Shown: positions 38,744-46,099 of the stretch, piece by piece
Layout of the letters: each line of letters starts with the position of its first letter
How positions within the stretch are numbered: position 1 is the stretch's first letter
IMG/VR virus record: IMGVR_UViG_3300017771_000020
Location: 1 to 46,099 of that record
Reading direction: 5' to 3' (one strand)
DNA from: a virus
DNA: 46,099 bases
The notes under the pieces: model-generated
What the model was told of the DNA's origin: nothing
Database searches by the model: none
Seen by the model: the letters and a program-made list of their open reading frames with translations, nothing else
Position numbers and translations under genes: made by a program

Positions 38744-39904
38744 ATGGCAGTAACTATATGGTCAGGAACCAGCACTTTCGCTGCAGGTCAAACTCCTTAT
38801 GGATTTTATGACACTGATAACGCATTCACATCATCAGCAGATCAGTTTGCAGACTGGTCAGCAAAAAGATTAGGTTATCCAATAGTAGATGTTGAAATGC
38901 AGTCAGGATCTTTTTATGCATGTTTTGAAGAAGCAGTTACAGAATATTCTGCTCAAGTCAATCAATTTAATATAAGAGATAACATGCTTCATTTGCAAGG
39001 TCAATCAACAGGATCTGAGCTGACAGGTAGAAAAATAACACCTACTTTAGGAAGAACAATATTTTTAAGTCAGCAATATGGAACAGAAGCAGGAGCAGGT
39101 GGTTATGTTGACTGGAAAAAAGGTAGTATAAGCGTTGTAAGCGGAAGTCAAGAATACGACTTAAATTCATTATACTCAGAAGTTTCTGAATCTGGCAAGG
39201 CAATAGAAATTAAAAAAGTTTATCATGATGCACCTGCAGCAGCAAATAAGTATTATGATCCGTATGCAACTACAGGTACAGGAACTGCAAATTTTGTAGA
39301 TGGATTTTTTGGAACAGGACAGTTTTCTCCTGCTGTATCATTTGTAATGATGCCAGTATTTGAAGATTTATTAAGAATGCAAGCTATAGAATTAAATGAT
39401 CAAATGAGAAAGTCTGCTTATTCTTTCACTCTAATTAATAATAAGCTGAGTATCTTTCCGAACCCAACAACAGACTATAAAGTATGGTTCGACTATATTA
39501 TTACAGAAGAAAGAAATAATACTCTAATAACAGGAAGCGGAGAACCTGAGTTGGGGTCTGTAATATCTGACTATTCAAATGCACCATATAATAATATGAC
39601 ATACGAGTTTATAAATGATGTAGGAAAACAGTGGATTAGAAAGTACGGATTAGCTCTTTGCAAAGAGCTTCTTGGCAACATAAGAAGTAAATTTGGTGCA
39701 ATTCCAATACCTAATTCAGAGGTTAATATGGATGGTGAGACACTAAGATCAGAAGCAGCCACAGAAAAAGAAGGTCTAATTGCAGAATTAAGAGAGACCT
39801 TAGAACAGACTAGTAGAAAAATTCTAATGGAAGCTGATAGTGAAGAAAGCACAAGATTACAGGAGAAGCTTAACAAAGTACCACTTAATATCTATATAGG
39901 ATAA
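38744..39904 (+). CDS. putative neck / head-completion protein (gp13-like position)
   Basis: 386 residues, soluble. The N-terminal part has helical FEEAVTEYSAQVNQFNIRDN, reminiscent of head-tail adaptor proteins, then a beta-rich middle (SVVSGSQEYDLNSLYSEVSE) and FVMMPVFEDLLRMQAIELND. The C-terminal helices WIRKYGLALCKELLGNIRSK and GLIAELRETLEQTS look like a packing domain. It is the first gene after the capsid terminator and is followed by a gp14-like and two gp15-like genes, the order expected for neck proteins. I call it gp13-like by position; sequence evidence is moderate. Confidence 0.55.
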   Translation: MAVTIWSGTSTFAAGQTPYGFYDTDNAFTSSADQFADWSAKRLGYPIVDVEMQSGSFYACFEEAVTEYSAQVNQFNIRDNMLHLQGQSTGSELTGRKITPTLGRTIFLSQQYGTEAGAGGYVDWKKGSISVVSGSQEYDLNSLYSEVSESGKAIEIKKVYHDAPAAANKYYDPYATTGTGTANFVDGFFGTGQFSPAVSFVMMPVFEDLLRMQAIELNDQMRKSAYSFTLINNKLSIFPNPTTDYKVWFDYIITEERNNTLITGSGEPELGSVISDYSNAPYNNMTYEFINDVGKQWIRKYGLALCKELLGNIRSKFGAIPIPNSEVNMDGETLRSEAATEKEGLIAELRETLEQTSRKILMEADSEESTRLQEKLNKVPLNIYIG

Positions 39905-39908
39905 TTTA

Positions 39909-40397
39909 ATGGCTGGTAGATTTATAAGAACAAGAGACTTAGAATTCTTTGACACAGTAAACAAAGAATTAGTAGGAGATCCTGTCAATTCAAAAGACGG
40001 GATTATTAATCAAGAAGTCGTAATATACAAAGTAGACATATACGAAACATCTACTAATATCTATGGTGAAAGCTCATCTGGTAGAACATATAAAAAAGGT
40101 GTTAAGTTAAACTGTATCATAGAAGCAGAGGATTTTGATTTTGAAACTACAGAATTCGGACCTGATTTAAATCAGAGCGGTACATTTTCTTTTTTGAGAC
40201 AATCATTAATAGATGCAGGAAATTTTGTTCCAGATATTGGCGATGTAATTGACTGGAATTACACATATTGGGAAATTAGTTCAATAAACGAGAATCAGCT
40301 CGTTGGAGGAATGCAAGAAAACAATCATTCAGTAGTTTTATCTGCTTATTTATCAGAACCAACGAGGCTTAATATACAAAGACTGAGGTCTAGCTAA
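39909..40397 (+). CDS. putative neck protein (gp14-like)
   Basis: 162 residues. VVIYKVDIYETSTNIYGESS, KKGVKLNCIIEAEDFDFETT, EFGPDLNQSGTFSFLRQSLI and PDIGDVIDWNYTYWEISSIN followed by ENQLVGG resemble the conserved body of T4-like gp14, in particular the EFGPD and GDVI-W-N-YWEI blocks. It is shorter than T4 gp14. It would close the head connector and offer the tail docking surface. It abuts the upstream gene and shares one base with the gp15-like gene downstream. Confidence 0.6.
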   Translation: MAGRFIRTRDLEFFDTVNKELVGDPVNSKDGIINQEVVIYKVDIYETSTNIYGESSSGRTYKKGVKLNCIIEAEDFDFETTEFGPDLNQSGTFSFLRQSLIDAGNFVPDIGDVIDWNYTYWEISSINENQLVGGMQENNHSVVLSAYLSEPTRLNIQRLRSS

Positions 40398-41167
40398 TGC
40401 CTAAGATAATACCACCTCAATTACAAACTAAACAAGATAAGATAAATAGAGGAAACGAGGTAAGAAGAGACACTGACAAAACTAGAAATATTTCAGTTGG
40501 CCTTTTAGAAGTAGATTCCGCACTATTTTATTATTTTGAACACGTTATAAAACCAGAAATTGAAGAAGCAGGTGAAACTGTAAAAGTACCATTAGTATAT
40601 GCAAACGCAGAAAGATGGAAGTCAATAAGAAAAGAAGGTTACACAAGAGATCATAAAAATAAAAGGCTTACACCAGTTATAGCATTTAGAAGAACAAGCT
40701 TTGCCAAAGATACTAATATGCCAGTAGATAAGCTAGACCCTTTAAATCCAAAAATACACAGGACATATCAAGCACAGTATACAAGAGAGAATAGGTACGA
40801 TAAGTTTTCTGCAACACAAGGAATTATACCAAAAAATGAATATTATTCTGTAGCAGTACCAGACTATGTAACTTTAAGCTATGACTTTATAATATGGACA
40901 AATTTTACAGACCAGATGAATAGCATAGTTGAAAAGATTAACTGGTCAGAAGGGTCTTACTGGGGTGATGAAAGTAAATTTAAGTTTAGAGCGACAATAG
41001 ATAGTTTTGAAGACGCAAGTGAGTATGAGACAGCAATAAGAAATATAAAGACAAATTTTTCTGTAACAATCTACGGCTACTTATTGCCAGAAACATTTAG
41101 TAATATAACAACAACAGAAAAATACTTTACAAAAAAGAAAATAATGCTTAACGAGACAGCAGAATGA
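40397..41167 (+). CDS. gp15-like tail completion / sheath stabiliser, copy 1
   Basis: 256 residues. LSYDFIIWTNFTDQMNSIVE, INWSEGSYWGDESKFKFRAT, IDSFEDASE and NIKTNFSVTIYGYLLPE correspond in order to the T4 gp15 layout (a tail-end ring protein with YDLSIFTRYEDDMFQIVEQ in T4). The protein caps the head-proximal end of the tail. It is a close paralogue of the next gene over about 235 residues and overlaps it by four bases. In T4 there is a single gp15, plus gp3 as tube terminator, so the two copies may divide those jobs; that is inference. Confidence 0.65.
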   Translation: MPKIIPPQLQTKQDKINRGNEVRRDTDKTRNISVGLLEVDSALFYYFEHVIKPEIEEAGETVKVPLVYANAERWKSIRKEGYTRDHKNKRLTPVIAFRRTSFAKDTNMPVDKLDPLNPKIHRTYQAQYTRENRYDKFSATQGIIPKNEYYSVAVPDYVTLSYDFIIWTNFTDQMNSIVEKINWSEGSYWGDESKFKFRATIDSFEDASEYETAIRNIKTNFSVTIYGYLLPETFSNITTTEKYFTKKKIMLNETAE

Positions 41168-42276
41168 GCAAACTAGTACCAGTAAATAGACAAGTCAGAA
41201 CTGACAAAGTCAACAGAGGCAGAGAACTAACTCGTACAGGTGATAAAGTAAGAGGCGTTACAGTTGGCTTGCAAGATATTGACTCTGCATTATTTTGGTA
41301 TTTTGAAAATATTATAAAGCCTGATATAAGAGAAGCAGGAGAAAGAGTAAAAGTACCAGTAATTTATGCTAATCCTGAAAGATGGGCTTCAATACAAAGG
41401 TATGGATTCATAAGAGACAATAAAAGAAAAATTATGGCTCCTGTTATAGCTTTTAGAAGAACTTCTATGACTAAAGATACAAACATACCTGTAGATAAAT
41501 TAAACGCGACTGATCCTAAGATTCACTATATTATGCAGTCACAATATTCAAAAGTCAACAGATACGACAAATATTCTGCAACAAGAGGAAAAATTAAAAA
41601 ACATGAAATGTACTCAGTTGCAGTTCCAGACTATGTAGTATTGTCTTATGACTTTACTGTATGGACAAACTATACTGATCAGATGAACGGTATAATAGAA
41701 AAAATAAATTGGTCAGAGGGTTCTTACTGGGGTGAAGAGGGAAAGTTTAAATTTAGAGCAAACATTGATAGCTTTGAAGATGCAAGCGAGTTTGATTCTA
41801 ATATAAGAAATATAAAGACAAATTTTTCTGTAACACTCAACGGTTATCTTTTGCCAGATGCTTATCCTCCAACAGCTGACACAACACAACAGTTTATCAC
41901 GCCTTCTCAATTGACAATGAATGAAAATGGTGACTCTACAATACTTAGTGGAGACGAATCATTGCCGGGTGATGGGACAACAATATTACCAAATAATCCT
42001 GGCGGAGTTCAAAATACAACTACAGGCACAGGTGCATCACAAGGAACATTTGGTGAGACACTCACACTCCAAGCAGGCTCAAACTTAGTTTTTTCAGACA
42101 TCTTATTTGATGGATCTAATCCAGTCACTGCAACAATAGCAATGTCAGATACGCCTGTCTTTACATCAGTGTCAGCATCTTCATTCTCTTCAGAGGGAAC
42201 AGCATCTTTTGCAGCATTGGTTGTTGACGGTGATGCTGTTGGTCCTGGACAAGAAATTGATGGTGGTACTTTTTAA
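41164..42276 (+). CDS. gp15-like tail completion protein, copy 2, with fibre-like C-terminal extension
   Basis: 370 residues. The first about 235 follow copy 1 closely: VGLQDIDSALFWYFENIIKP, FRRTSMTKDTNIPVDKLNAT, INWSEGSYWGEEGKFKFRAN and RNIKTNFSVTLNGYLLPDA. After residue about 240 comes an unrelated Ser/Thr/Gly/Asn-rich extension with FGETLTLQAGSNLVFSDILF and SVSASSFSSEGTASFAALVV, which resembles sequences in the fibre genes downstream. The extension could display a beta module or link to fibres. Overlap with copy 1 points to coupled translation. Confidence 0.62.
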   Translation: MSKLVPVNRQVRTDKVNRGRELTRTGDKVRGVTVGLQDIDSALFWYFENIIKPDIREAGERVKVPVIYANPERWASIQRYGFIRDNKRKIMAPVIAFRRTSMTKDTNIPVDKLNATDPKIHYIMQSQYSKVNRYDKYSATRGKIKKHEMYSVAVPDYVVLSYDFTVWTNYTDQMNGIIEKINWSEGSYWGEEGKFKFRANIDSFEDASEFDSNIRNIKTNFSVTLNGYLLPDAYPPTADTTQQFITPSQLTMNENGDSTILSGDESLPGDGTTILPNNPGGVQNTTTGTGASQGTFGETLTLQAGSNLVFSDILFDGSNPVTATIAMSDTPVFTSVSASSFSSEGTASFAALVVDGDAVGPGQEIDGGTF

Positions 42277-42298
42277 AAAGTTTAATACTTATCTATAA

Positions 42299-42334
42299 GG
42301 CTATATAGCCGCAAACATATGAGTATATACTCAT
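42299..42334. promoter_or_regulatory. two adjacent perfect palindromes before the 42363 fibre gene
   Basis: GGCTATATAGCC (42299-42310) and ATGAGTATATACTCAT (42319-42334) are perfect palindromes eight bases apart in an 86-base gap. TTATCTATA (42289-42297), one base off the TATTTATA core of other gaps, lies just upstream. They may be operator sites or mRNA hairpins; no T-run follows. Confidence 0.4.
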
Positions 42335-42362
42335 TCAAATAACTTAGGAGTGCTATTAGATA

Positions 42363-42815
42363 ATGGCTCAAACTGTTAAGATAAGAAGATCCGCAGTAGC
42401 GCATAGAGTACCAGATACTAACTCACTTGAATTAGGAGAGTTAGCTGTCAATACTAAAGATGGTAAACTCTATTTTGTAAAAGAAGATGGAGACAAGTCT
42501 GTAGAACAAATTCTCACAACGTCTTCAAATATTACAGGATCTTTGCAAATCGATCAACTTACATTAAATGATTCATTTAGTTATGGAAATACAGTTTGGA
42601 ACGAGACTAGCGGCATTAATCAACTATCAGGGTCGAGCTTTCAGTTCAGGTCTGGAACACCTCCAGAACTACAGATACATAATGGTAACGATGAAGTTAT
42701 CTTTAAAGTAGATGACAAAATAGTTGTACTAGGTGAAAGAGATACAACACCAGCAGCAGTTGCAGGAGGAATGTTTTACTCAGGCAGCGGTGAATGGTTT
42801 CTTGGATTTGAATAG
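42363..42815 (+). CDS. short fibre-type protein
   Basis: 150 residues. The N terminus VKIRRSAVAHRVPDTNSLEL followed by GELAVNTKDGKLYFVKEDG is a common opening of phage fibre and baseplate-attached proteins. The rest is beta-rich with Ser/Gly (LSGSSFQFRSGTPPELQIHN) and ends FLGFE. Much shorter than a full adhesin, so it may be a hinge or adaptor between the gp15-like region and the longer fibres that follow. TAGGAG lies upstream. Confidence 0.6.
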   Translation: MAQTVKIRRSAVAHRVPDTNSLELGELAVNTKDGKLYFVKEDGDKSVEQILTTSSNITGSLQIDQLTLNDSFSYGNTVWNETSGINQLSGSSFQFRSGTPPELQIHNGNDEVIFKVDDKIVVLGERDTTPAAVAGGMFYSGSGEWFLGFE

Positions 42816-42852
42816 TATATATAAAAAAAAGAATTTATTGTATAATAAAACA

Positions 42853-42861
42853 ATATTTATA
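42853..42861 (+). promoter_or_regulatory. ATATTTATA motif upstream of the 42895 fibre gene
   Basis: An exact ATATTTATA lies 33 bases before the ATG in an 79-base gap, followed by TAGGAGAA. Same motif as in the gaps before the 33351, scaffold and neck genes. Promoter role inferred. Confidence 0.38.
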
Positions 42862-42894
42862 CATAGAACTAGATTTGCTTAATAGGAGAATATA

Positions 42895-44292
42895 ATGGCA
42901 ACATGGAAAAAAGTGGTCGTAAGTGGCTCAAACGCACACCTCAATCGACTAACATTATCAACAGAATTAGGAATACCAGAAGGTGGTACAGGTGCGACAT
43001 CAGCAGCTGCAGCTAGAACTGCACTCGGTGTAGATGCGGCAGGGACGGACAATTCAACAGCAGTAACAATTGCATCAGGATTATCTACCCCTGACTATAT
43101 TACAATTAATGGACAAGAGATCACTCCAGCTCTAATTGACTTGGCAAATGATGTCACAGGTGTTCTTCCTTCAGCAAATTTAGACGCAGATACTGCTCAT
43201 CTAAGCACTGATCAGACATTCTCTGGTAATAAGACATTCTCAGGAAATTTAATTGCACAAGGAAATGTAGACTTAGGTAATGCTACAAGTGACACAATCA
43301 CAGCAACAGGTAGATTTGATTCTCCACTTGTCCCGTCAACTGACAGCGCAAGAGATTTAGGTACTACATCATTATACTGGGCAAATGCATATGTTGATGC
43401 AATAACTACAACAGGAAATATTAATGCGGGCGGAATGATCTCAGGATCTTTTATTAGTTCTTCTAGAGATATTCATATTAAAGATCTTGCAGTTTCTGCT
43501 TCAATAGCATCTTTATCTGCGGCATCTGGTGAATCTAATGAATCTTCATTTAAAACAATTCAAATATCAACTAATATGGGTGCATCACCAGTTGTAGCTG
43601 ATTCTGATGCTGATACACTAGCATTTGCTGAAGGTGCAGGTATGGCAATTTCAACTAATGCCGGTACTGATCAAATAACATTTGCTGTTGATGGTGTACT
43701 AGAAGACCTAGATACATTAGGCGCAGCAAGTGCTAATGGAGAATTTATTGTAGCAACAGGAGCAGGTGCATTTGCATATGAGTCTGGAAATACAGCAAGA
43801 ACATCTCTAGGATTAGGAACAACTGACGCACCAACATTCGCTACTGTTAACACAGGACAAGGCGCAAACGAACTTTATGCGATGAATCAGAACGTCAGAA
43901 CTTCTGACAGTCCTACATTCGCATCACTAACACTATCAGGAGACTTGGTAGTTGAAGGTGATACAACAACTTTATCAACTACAAACTTAACAGTTGAAGA
44001 TAGATTTGTTTTTATAGCAACAGGATCTGCAGGTGCTAATGTAGATGGTGGTATCGTTGTTCAGAGTGGATCATCAGCAGACACAGGATCAGCAATTTAT
44101 CATGATTCTAATTCACAAAGATGGGCAGTTGCTAAGACAGTAAAATCAGAAGCAACGGCAGTCAATCCACTTCAGTTTGTAACAACTGCTACAGTTGATC
44201 AACAGAATCCAGGATCAGGTGACGGTCACTATGGAATTGGTGAAATGTGGGTCAACTATCAGGACGAAGATGTTTGGATAAGGACAAGTTAA
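42895..44292 (+). CDS. tail fibre protein with WKKVV N-terminal module
   Basis: 465 residues. It opens MATWKKVVVSGSNAHLNRLT, a module shared with the 44613 gene. Typical fibre repeats follow: IPEGGTGATSAAAARTALG (residues about 28-46), TDQTFSGNKTFSGNLIAQGN, SARDLGTTSLYWANAYVD and ARTSLGLGTTDAPTFATV. The C terminus, with AVNPLQFVTTATVDQQNPGS and MWVNYQDEDVWIRTS, is compact. No enzymatic motif is seen. Likely a trimeric fibre or its proximal part, attached through the WKKVV module. Confidence 0.75.
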   Translation: MATWKKVVVSGSNAHLNRLTLSTELGIPEGGTGATSAAAARTALGVDAAGTDNSTAVTIASGLSTPDYITINGQEITPALIDLANDVTGVLPSANLDADTAHLSTDQTFSGNKTFSGNLIAQGNVDLGNATSDTITATGRFDSPLVPSTDSARDLGTTSLYWANAYVDAITTTGNINAGGMISGSFISSSRDIHIKDLAVSASIASLSAASGESNESSFKTIQISTNMGASPVVADSDADTLAFAEGAGMAISTNAGTDQITFAVDGVLEDLDTLGAASANGEFIVATGAGAFAYESGNTARTSLGLGTTDAPTFATVNTGQGANELYAMNQNVRTSDSPTFASLTLSGDLVVEGDTTTLSTTNLTVEDRFVFIATGSAGANVDGGIVVQSGSSADTGSAIYHDSNSQRWAVAKTVKSEATAVNPLQFVTTATVDQQNPGSGDGHYGIGEMWVNYQDEDVWIRTS

Positions 44293-44312
44293 AATAGTAA
44301 GAGAGGTTACAC

Positions 44313-44534
44313 ATGGCTTTAATAGCTAAAAATAAAGCTAAGGTATTACTTGATGATGTCCTCAAGTTTGATAAAACAGAACTAGAATTCTTATACAAGC
44401 TTATACAATCATCAATGATTCCAGGCAAATATCTTAATCAAGCAGTAAGTGTAAGATCTAAGATCGAAAACATGTACAAAGTATCTGATATGGGATCAGA
44501 GCTTACTGCTACGATTTTGGAAGAAAATAAGTAA
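44313..44534 (+). CDS. small helical protein between fibre genes
   Basis: 73 residues: LIAKNKAKVLLDDVLKFDKT followed by ELEFLYKLIQSSMIPGKYLN. Mostly alpha-helical, mixed charge, with no signal or membrane segment. Its position between two fibre genes suggests a fibre assembly factor or small baseplate component, but I recognise no family. GAGAGG precedes the start. Confidence 0.5.
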   Translation: MALIAKNKAKVLLDDVLKFDKTELEFLYKLIQSSMIPGKYLNQAVSVRSKIENMYKVSDMGSELTATILEENK

Positions 44535-44546
44535 TTAAACTATTGG

Positions 44547-44570
44547 CTCGAGAATAGGCATATTCTTGAG
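44547..44570 (+). other. hairpin between the small protein and the last fibre gene
   Basis: CTCGAGAATA (44547-44556) and TATTCTTGAG (44561-44570) form a ten-pair stem with one G-T pair around the loop GGCA. A second short stem CTCTAAAGAG follows near 44578. There is no T-run, so these are more likely mRNA processing or stability elements than terminators. Confidence 0.4.
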
Positions 44571-44612
44571 AAGTGGGCTCTAAAGAGTAACCAACCGTAG
44601 GAGAAAAATTAA

Positions 44613-46099
44613 ATGCCAAGCTGGAAAAAAGTTGTCACATCAGGCAGTTCTGCCCATTTAAATCACGCAACAGCAAGCGGAAACATAAGTGGTTCAGCAA
44701 CCTCAACTGGTTCGTTTGGCTCACTAGTTGCTGCAGGTAACGTAACTGTTACTGGTACTGTTGATGGGAGAGATTTACAAACTGACGGCACAAAATTAGA
44801 CGGAATAGAAGCTAGCGCAACTGCAGATCAAACAGCAGCAGAAATTAAAACGCTTGTTGGCAATGCATCAGACTCAAATGTTTTTACAGATGCTGACCAT
44901 ACAAAACTAAACAACATAGAGGCAAGTGCTGATGTAACAGACACAGCAAATGTAACAGCTGCTGGTGCTCTAATGGATTCTGAAGTTGATGCTGATATAA
45001 AGACTTTAGTATTACCGGCAAGTACAACAATATCAGCTTTTGGTAGAACTTTAATTGATGATGCCGCTGCTAGTAATGCAAGAACTACTTTAGGACTAGG
45101 CAGCTTATCAACATTAAGCAGTATTGACATTTCTAGTAATACAAATTTAGTTGCTGGAACAAATATTACTTTAAGTGGAGACACATTAAATGTTGACGAT
45201 GCGTTTCTTAAAAACAATGCTGATGATACAACAAGCGGAACAATAACTGCAGCCGGATTTATTTCTTCAGGCAATGTCGGCATCGGAGAAACAAGTCCTG
45301 ATGAACTACTACACATAAAATCATCCACTTCATCCAAACCAGTCATAAAATTAGAAAATGCAGGTGATGTTACAAATGGTGCTCAACTTCATTTTGTAAT
45401 GTCAACAACAAGTGAGGGTGATAACGATATACCAGGTACTATAAGATTCAAAGGAATGAATAGTGCTAACGCAGAAACAGAGTTTTCTACGATATACACA
45501 AAAAACATAGATATAACAGATGGTACTGAAGATAGTGAGATGCACTTTAGAACGATGGCTAATGGTACTTTAGGTTCTACAATGATGATTCAGTCAGATA
45601 AGGTCGGCATCGGCATAACCTCGCCTACTCATACGCTACATGTAAAAGGTCCTGGTAATACTAATCAAAATCTTTTCCTTATTACAGATAGCGATGATAA
45701 TAATCAATTTAGAATAGATAATTCATCTGCCGATGGTTCTCCTCATATGAGATTGTATGATACAAGTGGCGCTTCAAAAGTAGTATTTAGCAGCAATGGC
45801 GATTCTAAAATTATGGGAGGAAATGTCGGCATCGGCACAGATAGTCCTGATAAACTTCTTCATCTTTATCAAACTGGTAATAACGCTAATCTTTTAGTAG
45901 AAACAGATAACCACTCAGGTATTCAAATAAAAGGTGGAAATTCTCACGATAGATATGTTAGTTTTATGCAAGCTAACGGCTCTGTTGGTGGTAAGATTGG
46001 TTGGGATCATAGTTCTCAAGTAATAAAAATTAATGCAGTAGATAGTTTTGCTTCTACTCACCTTGTTGTTGATGTAAATGGAAAGGTCGGCATCGGCAC
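44613..46099 (+). CDS. tail fibre protein, 3' end beyond the window (partial)
   Basis: A frame opens at ATG 44613 after GTAGGAGAA and stays open for 495 complete codons to the window edge. The start MPSWKKVVTSGSSAHLNHAT matches the 42895 fibre. Repeated units include DGIEASATADQTAAEIKTLV, NARTTLGLGSLSTLSSIDIS and four copies of the NVGIG..SPD.LLH or KVGIG type, a motif common in phage fibres and also seen in the giant fibre. The C-terminal tip is not visible, so host-binding or chaperone domains cannot be judged. Confidence 0.75.
   Translation, partial: MPSWKKVVTSGSSAHLNHATASGNISGSATSTGSFGSLVAAGNVTVTGTVDGRDLQTDGTKLDGIEASATADQTAAEIKTLVGNASDSNVFTDADHTKLNNIEASADVTDTANVTAAGALMDSEVDADIKTLVLPASTTISAFGRTLIDDAAASNARTTLGLGSLSTLSSIDISSNTNLVAGTNITLSGDTLNVDDAFLKNNADDTTSGTITAAGFISSGNVGIGETSPDELLHIKSSTSSKPVIKLENAGDVTNGAQLHFVMSTTSEGDNDIPGTIRFKGMNSANAETEFSTIYTKNIDITDGTEDSEMHFRTMANGTLGSTMMIQSDKVGIGITSPTHTLHVKGPGNTNQNLFLITDSDDNNQFRIDNSSADGSPHMRLYDTSGASKVVFSSNGDSKIMGGNVGIGTDSPDKLLHLYQTGNNANLLVETDNHSGIQIKGGNSHDRYVSFMQANGSVGGKIGWDHSSQVIKINAVDSFASTHLVVDVNGKVGIG
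45276..46097 (+). repeat. four dispersed GTCGGCATCGG copies in the last fibre gene
   Basis: GTCGGCATCGG starts at 45276, 45603, 45825 and 46086, each encoding the VGIG part of fibre repeats; three of the four continue with C. The words are GC-rich against an AT-rich gene and keep identical codons. Confidence 0.75.

Noticed and set aside
40397-42276. One gene split by a frameshift
   Set aside because: The two frames each contain a full gp15-like body aligned end to end, so this is a duplication, not a broken gene.
1-46099. tRNA or other structured RNA genes
   Set aside because: No cloverleaf or other recognisable RNA gene was seen in the few gaps; short hairpins were noted separately.

Overview
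The window is a contiguous piece of a large, AT-rich (roughly one third G+C by eye), tailed phage genome of the T4-like myovirus type. The evidence is a T4-style head cassette in order: large terminase (gp17-like), portal (gp20), prohead protease (gp21), acidic core scaffold (gp22) and major capsid protein (gp23). Neck and gp15-like tail genes follow, together with a primase and Mre11/Rad50-type recombination enzymes. Small domains typical of marine T4-like phages, a phage-borne ribosomal protein S21 and the low G+C suggest a marine, AT-rich Gram-negative host. SAR11-like alphaproteobacteria are plausible, but the sequence alone does not settle the host. Nearly all genes lie on the + strand, tightly packed or overlapping, and many have an AGGAG(AA) ribosome binding site.

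Layout. 1-1937: envelope-directed accessory genes (end of a probable beta-barrel protein, lipoprotein-like protein, MshEN-domain membrane protein, exported thioredoxin-fold protein). 1937-9316: small genes, several with a short N-terminal leader ending in [LI]xE like the T4 capsid-targeting sequence, mixed with membrane/holin-like proteins, two tandem exported lysine-rich peptides and a ParB-like/zincin fusion. 9317-9528: AT-rich non-coding gap. 9529-13938: replication/recombination island (PD-(D/E)xK nuclease, primase, single-chain gp47-gp46 fusion). 13935-14111: a 58-aa ribbon-helix-helix protein, the only convincing minus-strand gene. 14226-25685: a 3819-residue fibre with about 266 Ala/Ser/Gln heptads. 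25755-29423: small proteins, a GH108 endolysin and an 865-aa protein joining a HIGH-type nucleotidyltransferase to a ligase-like KxDG nucleotidyltransferase. 29426-38616: packaging and head cassette, closed by a strong intrinsic terminator. 38744-46099: neck, two gp15-like tail proteins and fibre genes, the last cut by the window end.

How it fits together. gp21, gp22, gp23, gp20 and gp17 build and fill the head. The leader-bearing small proteins, and possibly the 865-aa enzyme, are candidates for cargo loaded into the prohead and processed by gp21, then delivered with the DNA. The neck and gp15-like proteins join head and tail, and the fibres handle adsorption. GH108 endolysin, a holin-like protein and the cationic exported peptides could together cause lysis. 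The motif ATATTTATA (or one mismatch) precedes five late genes and is a candidate promoter element. The main candidates for undescribed biology are the shared leader system, the dual nucleotidyltransferase, the giant heptad fibre and the lysine-rich exported pair.
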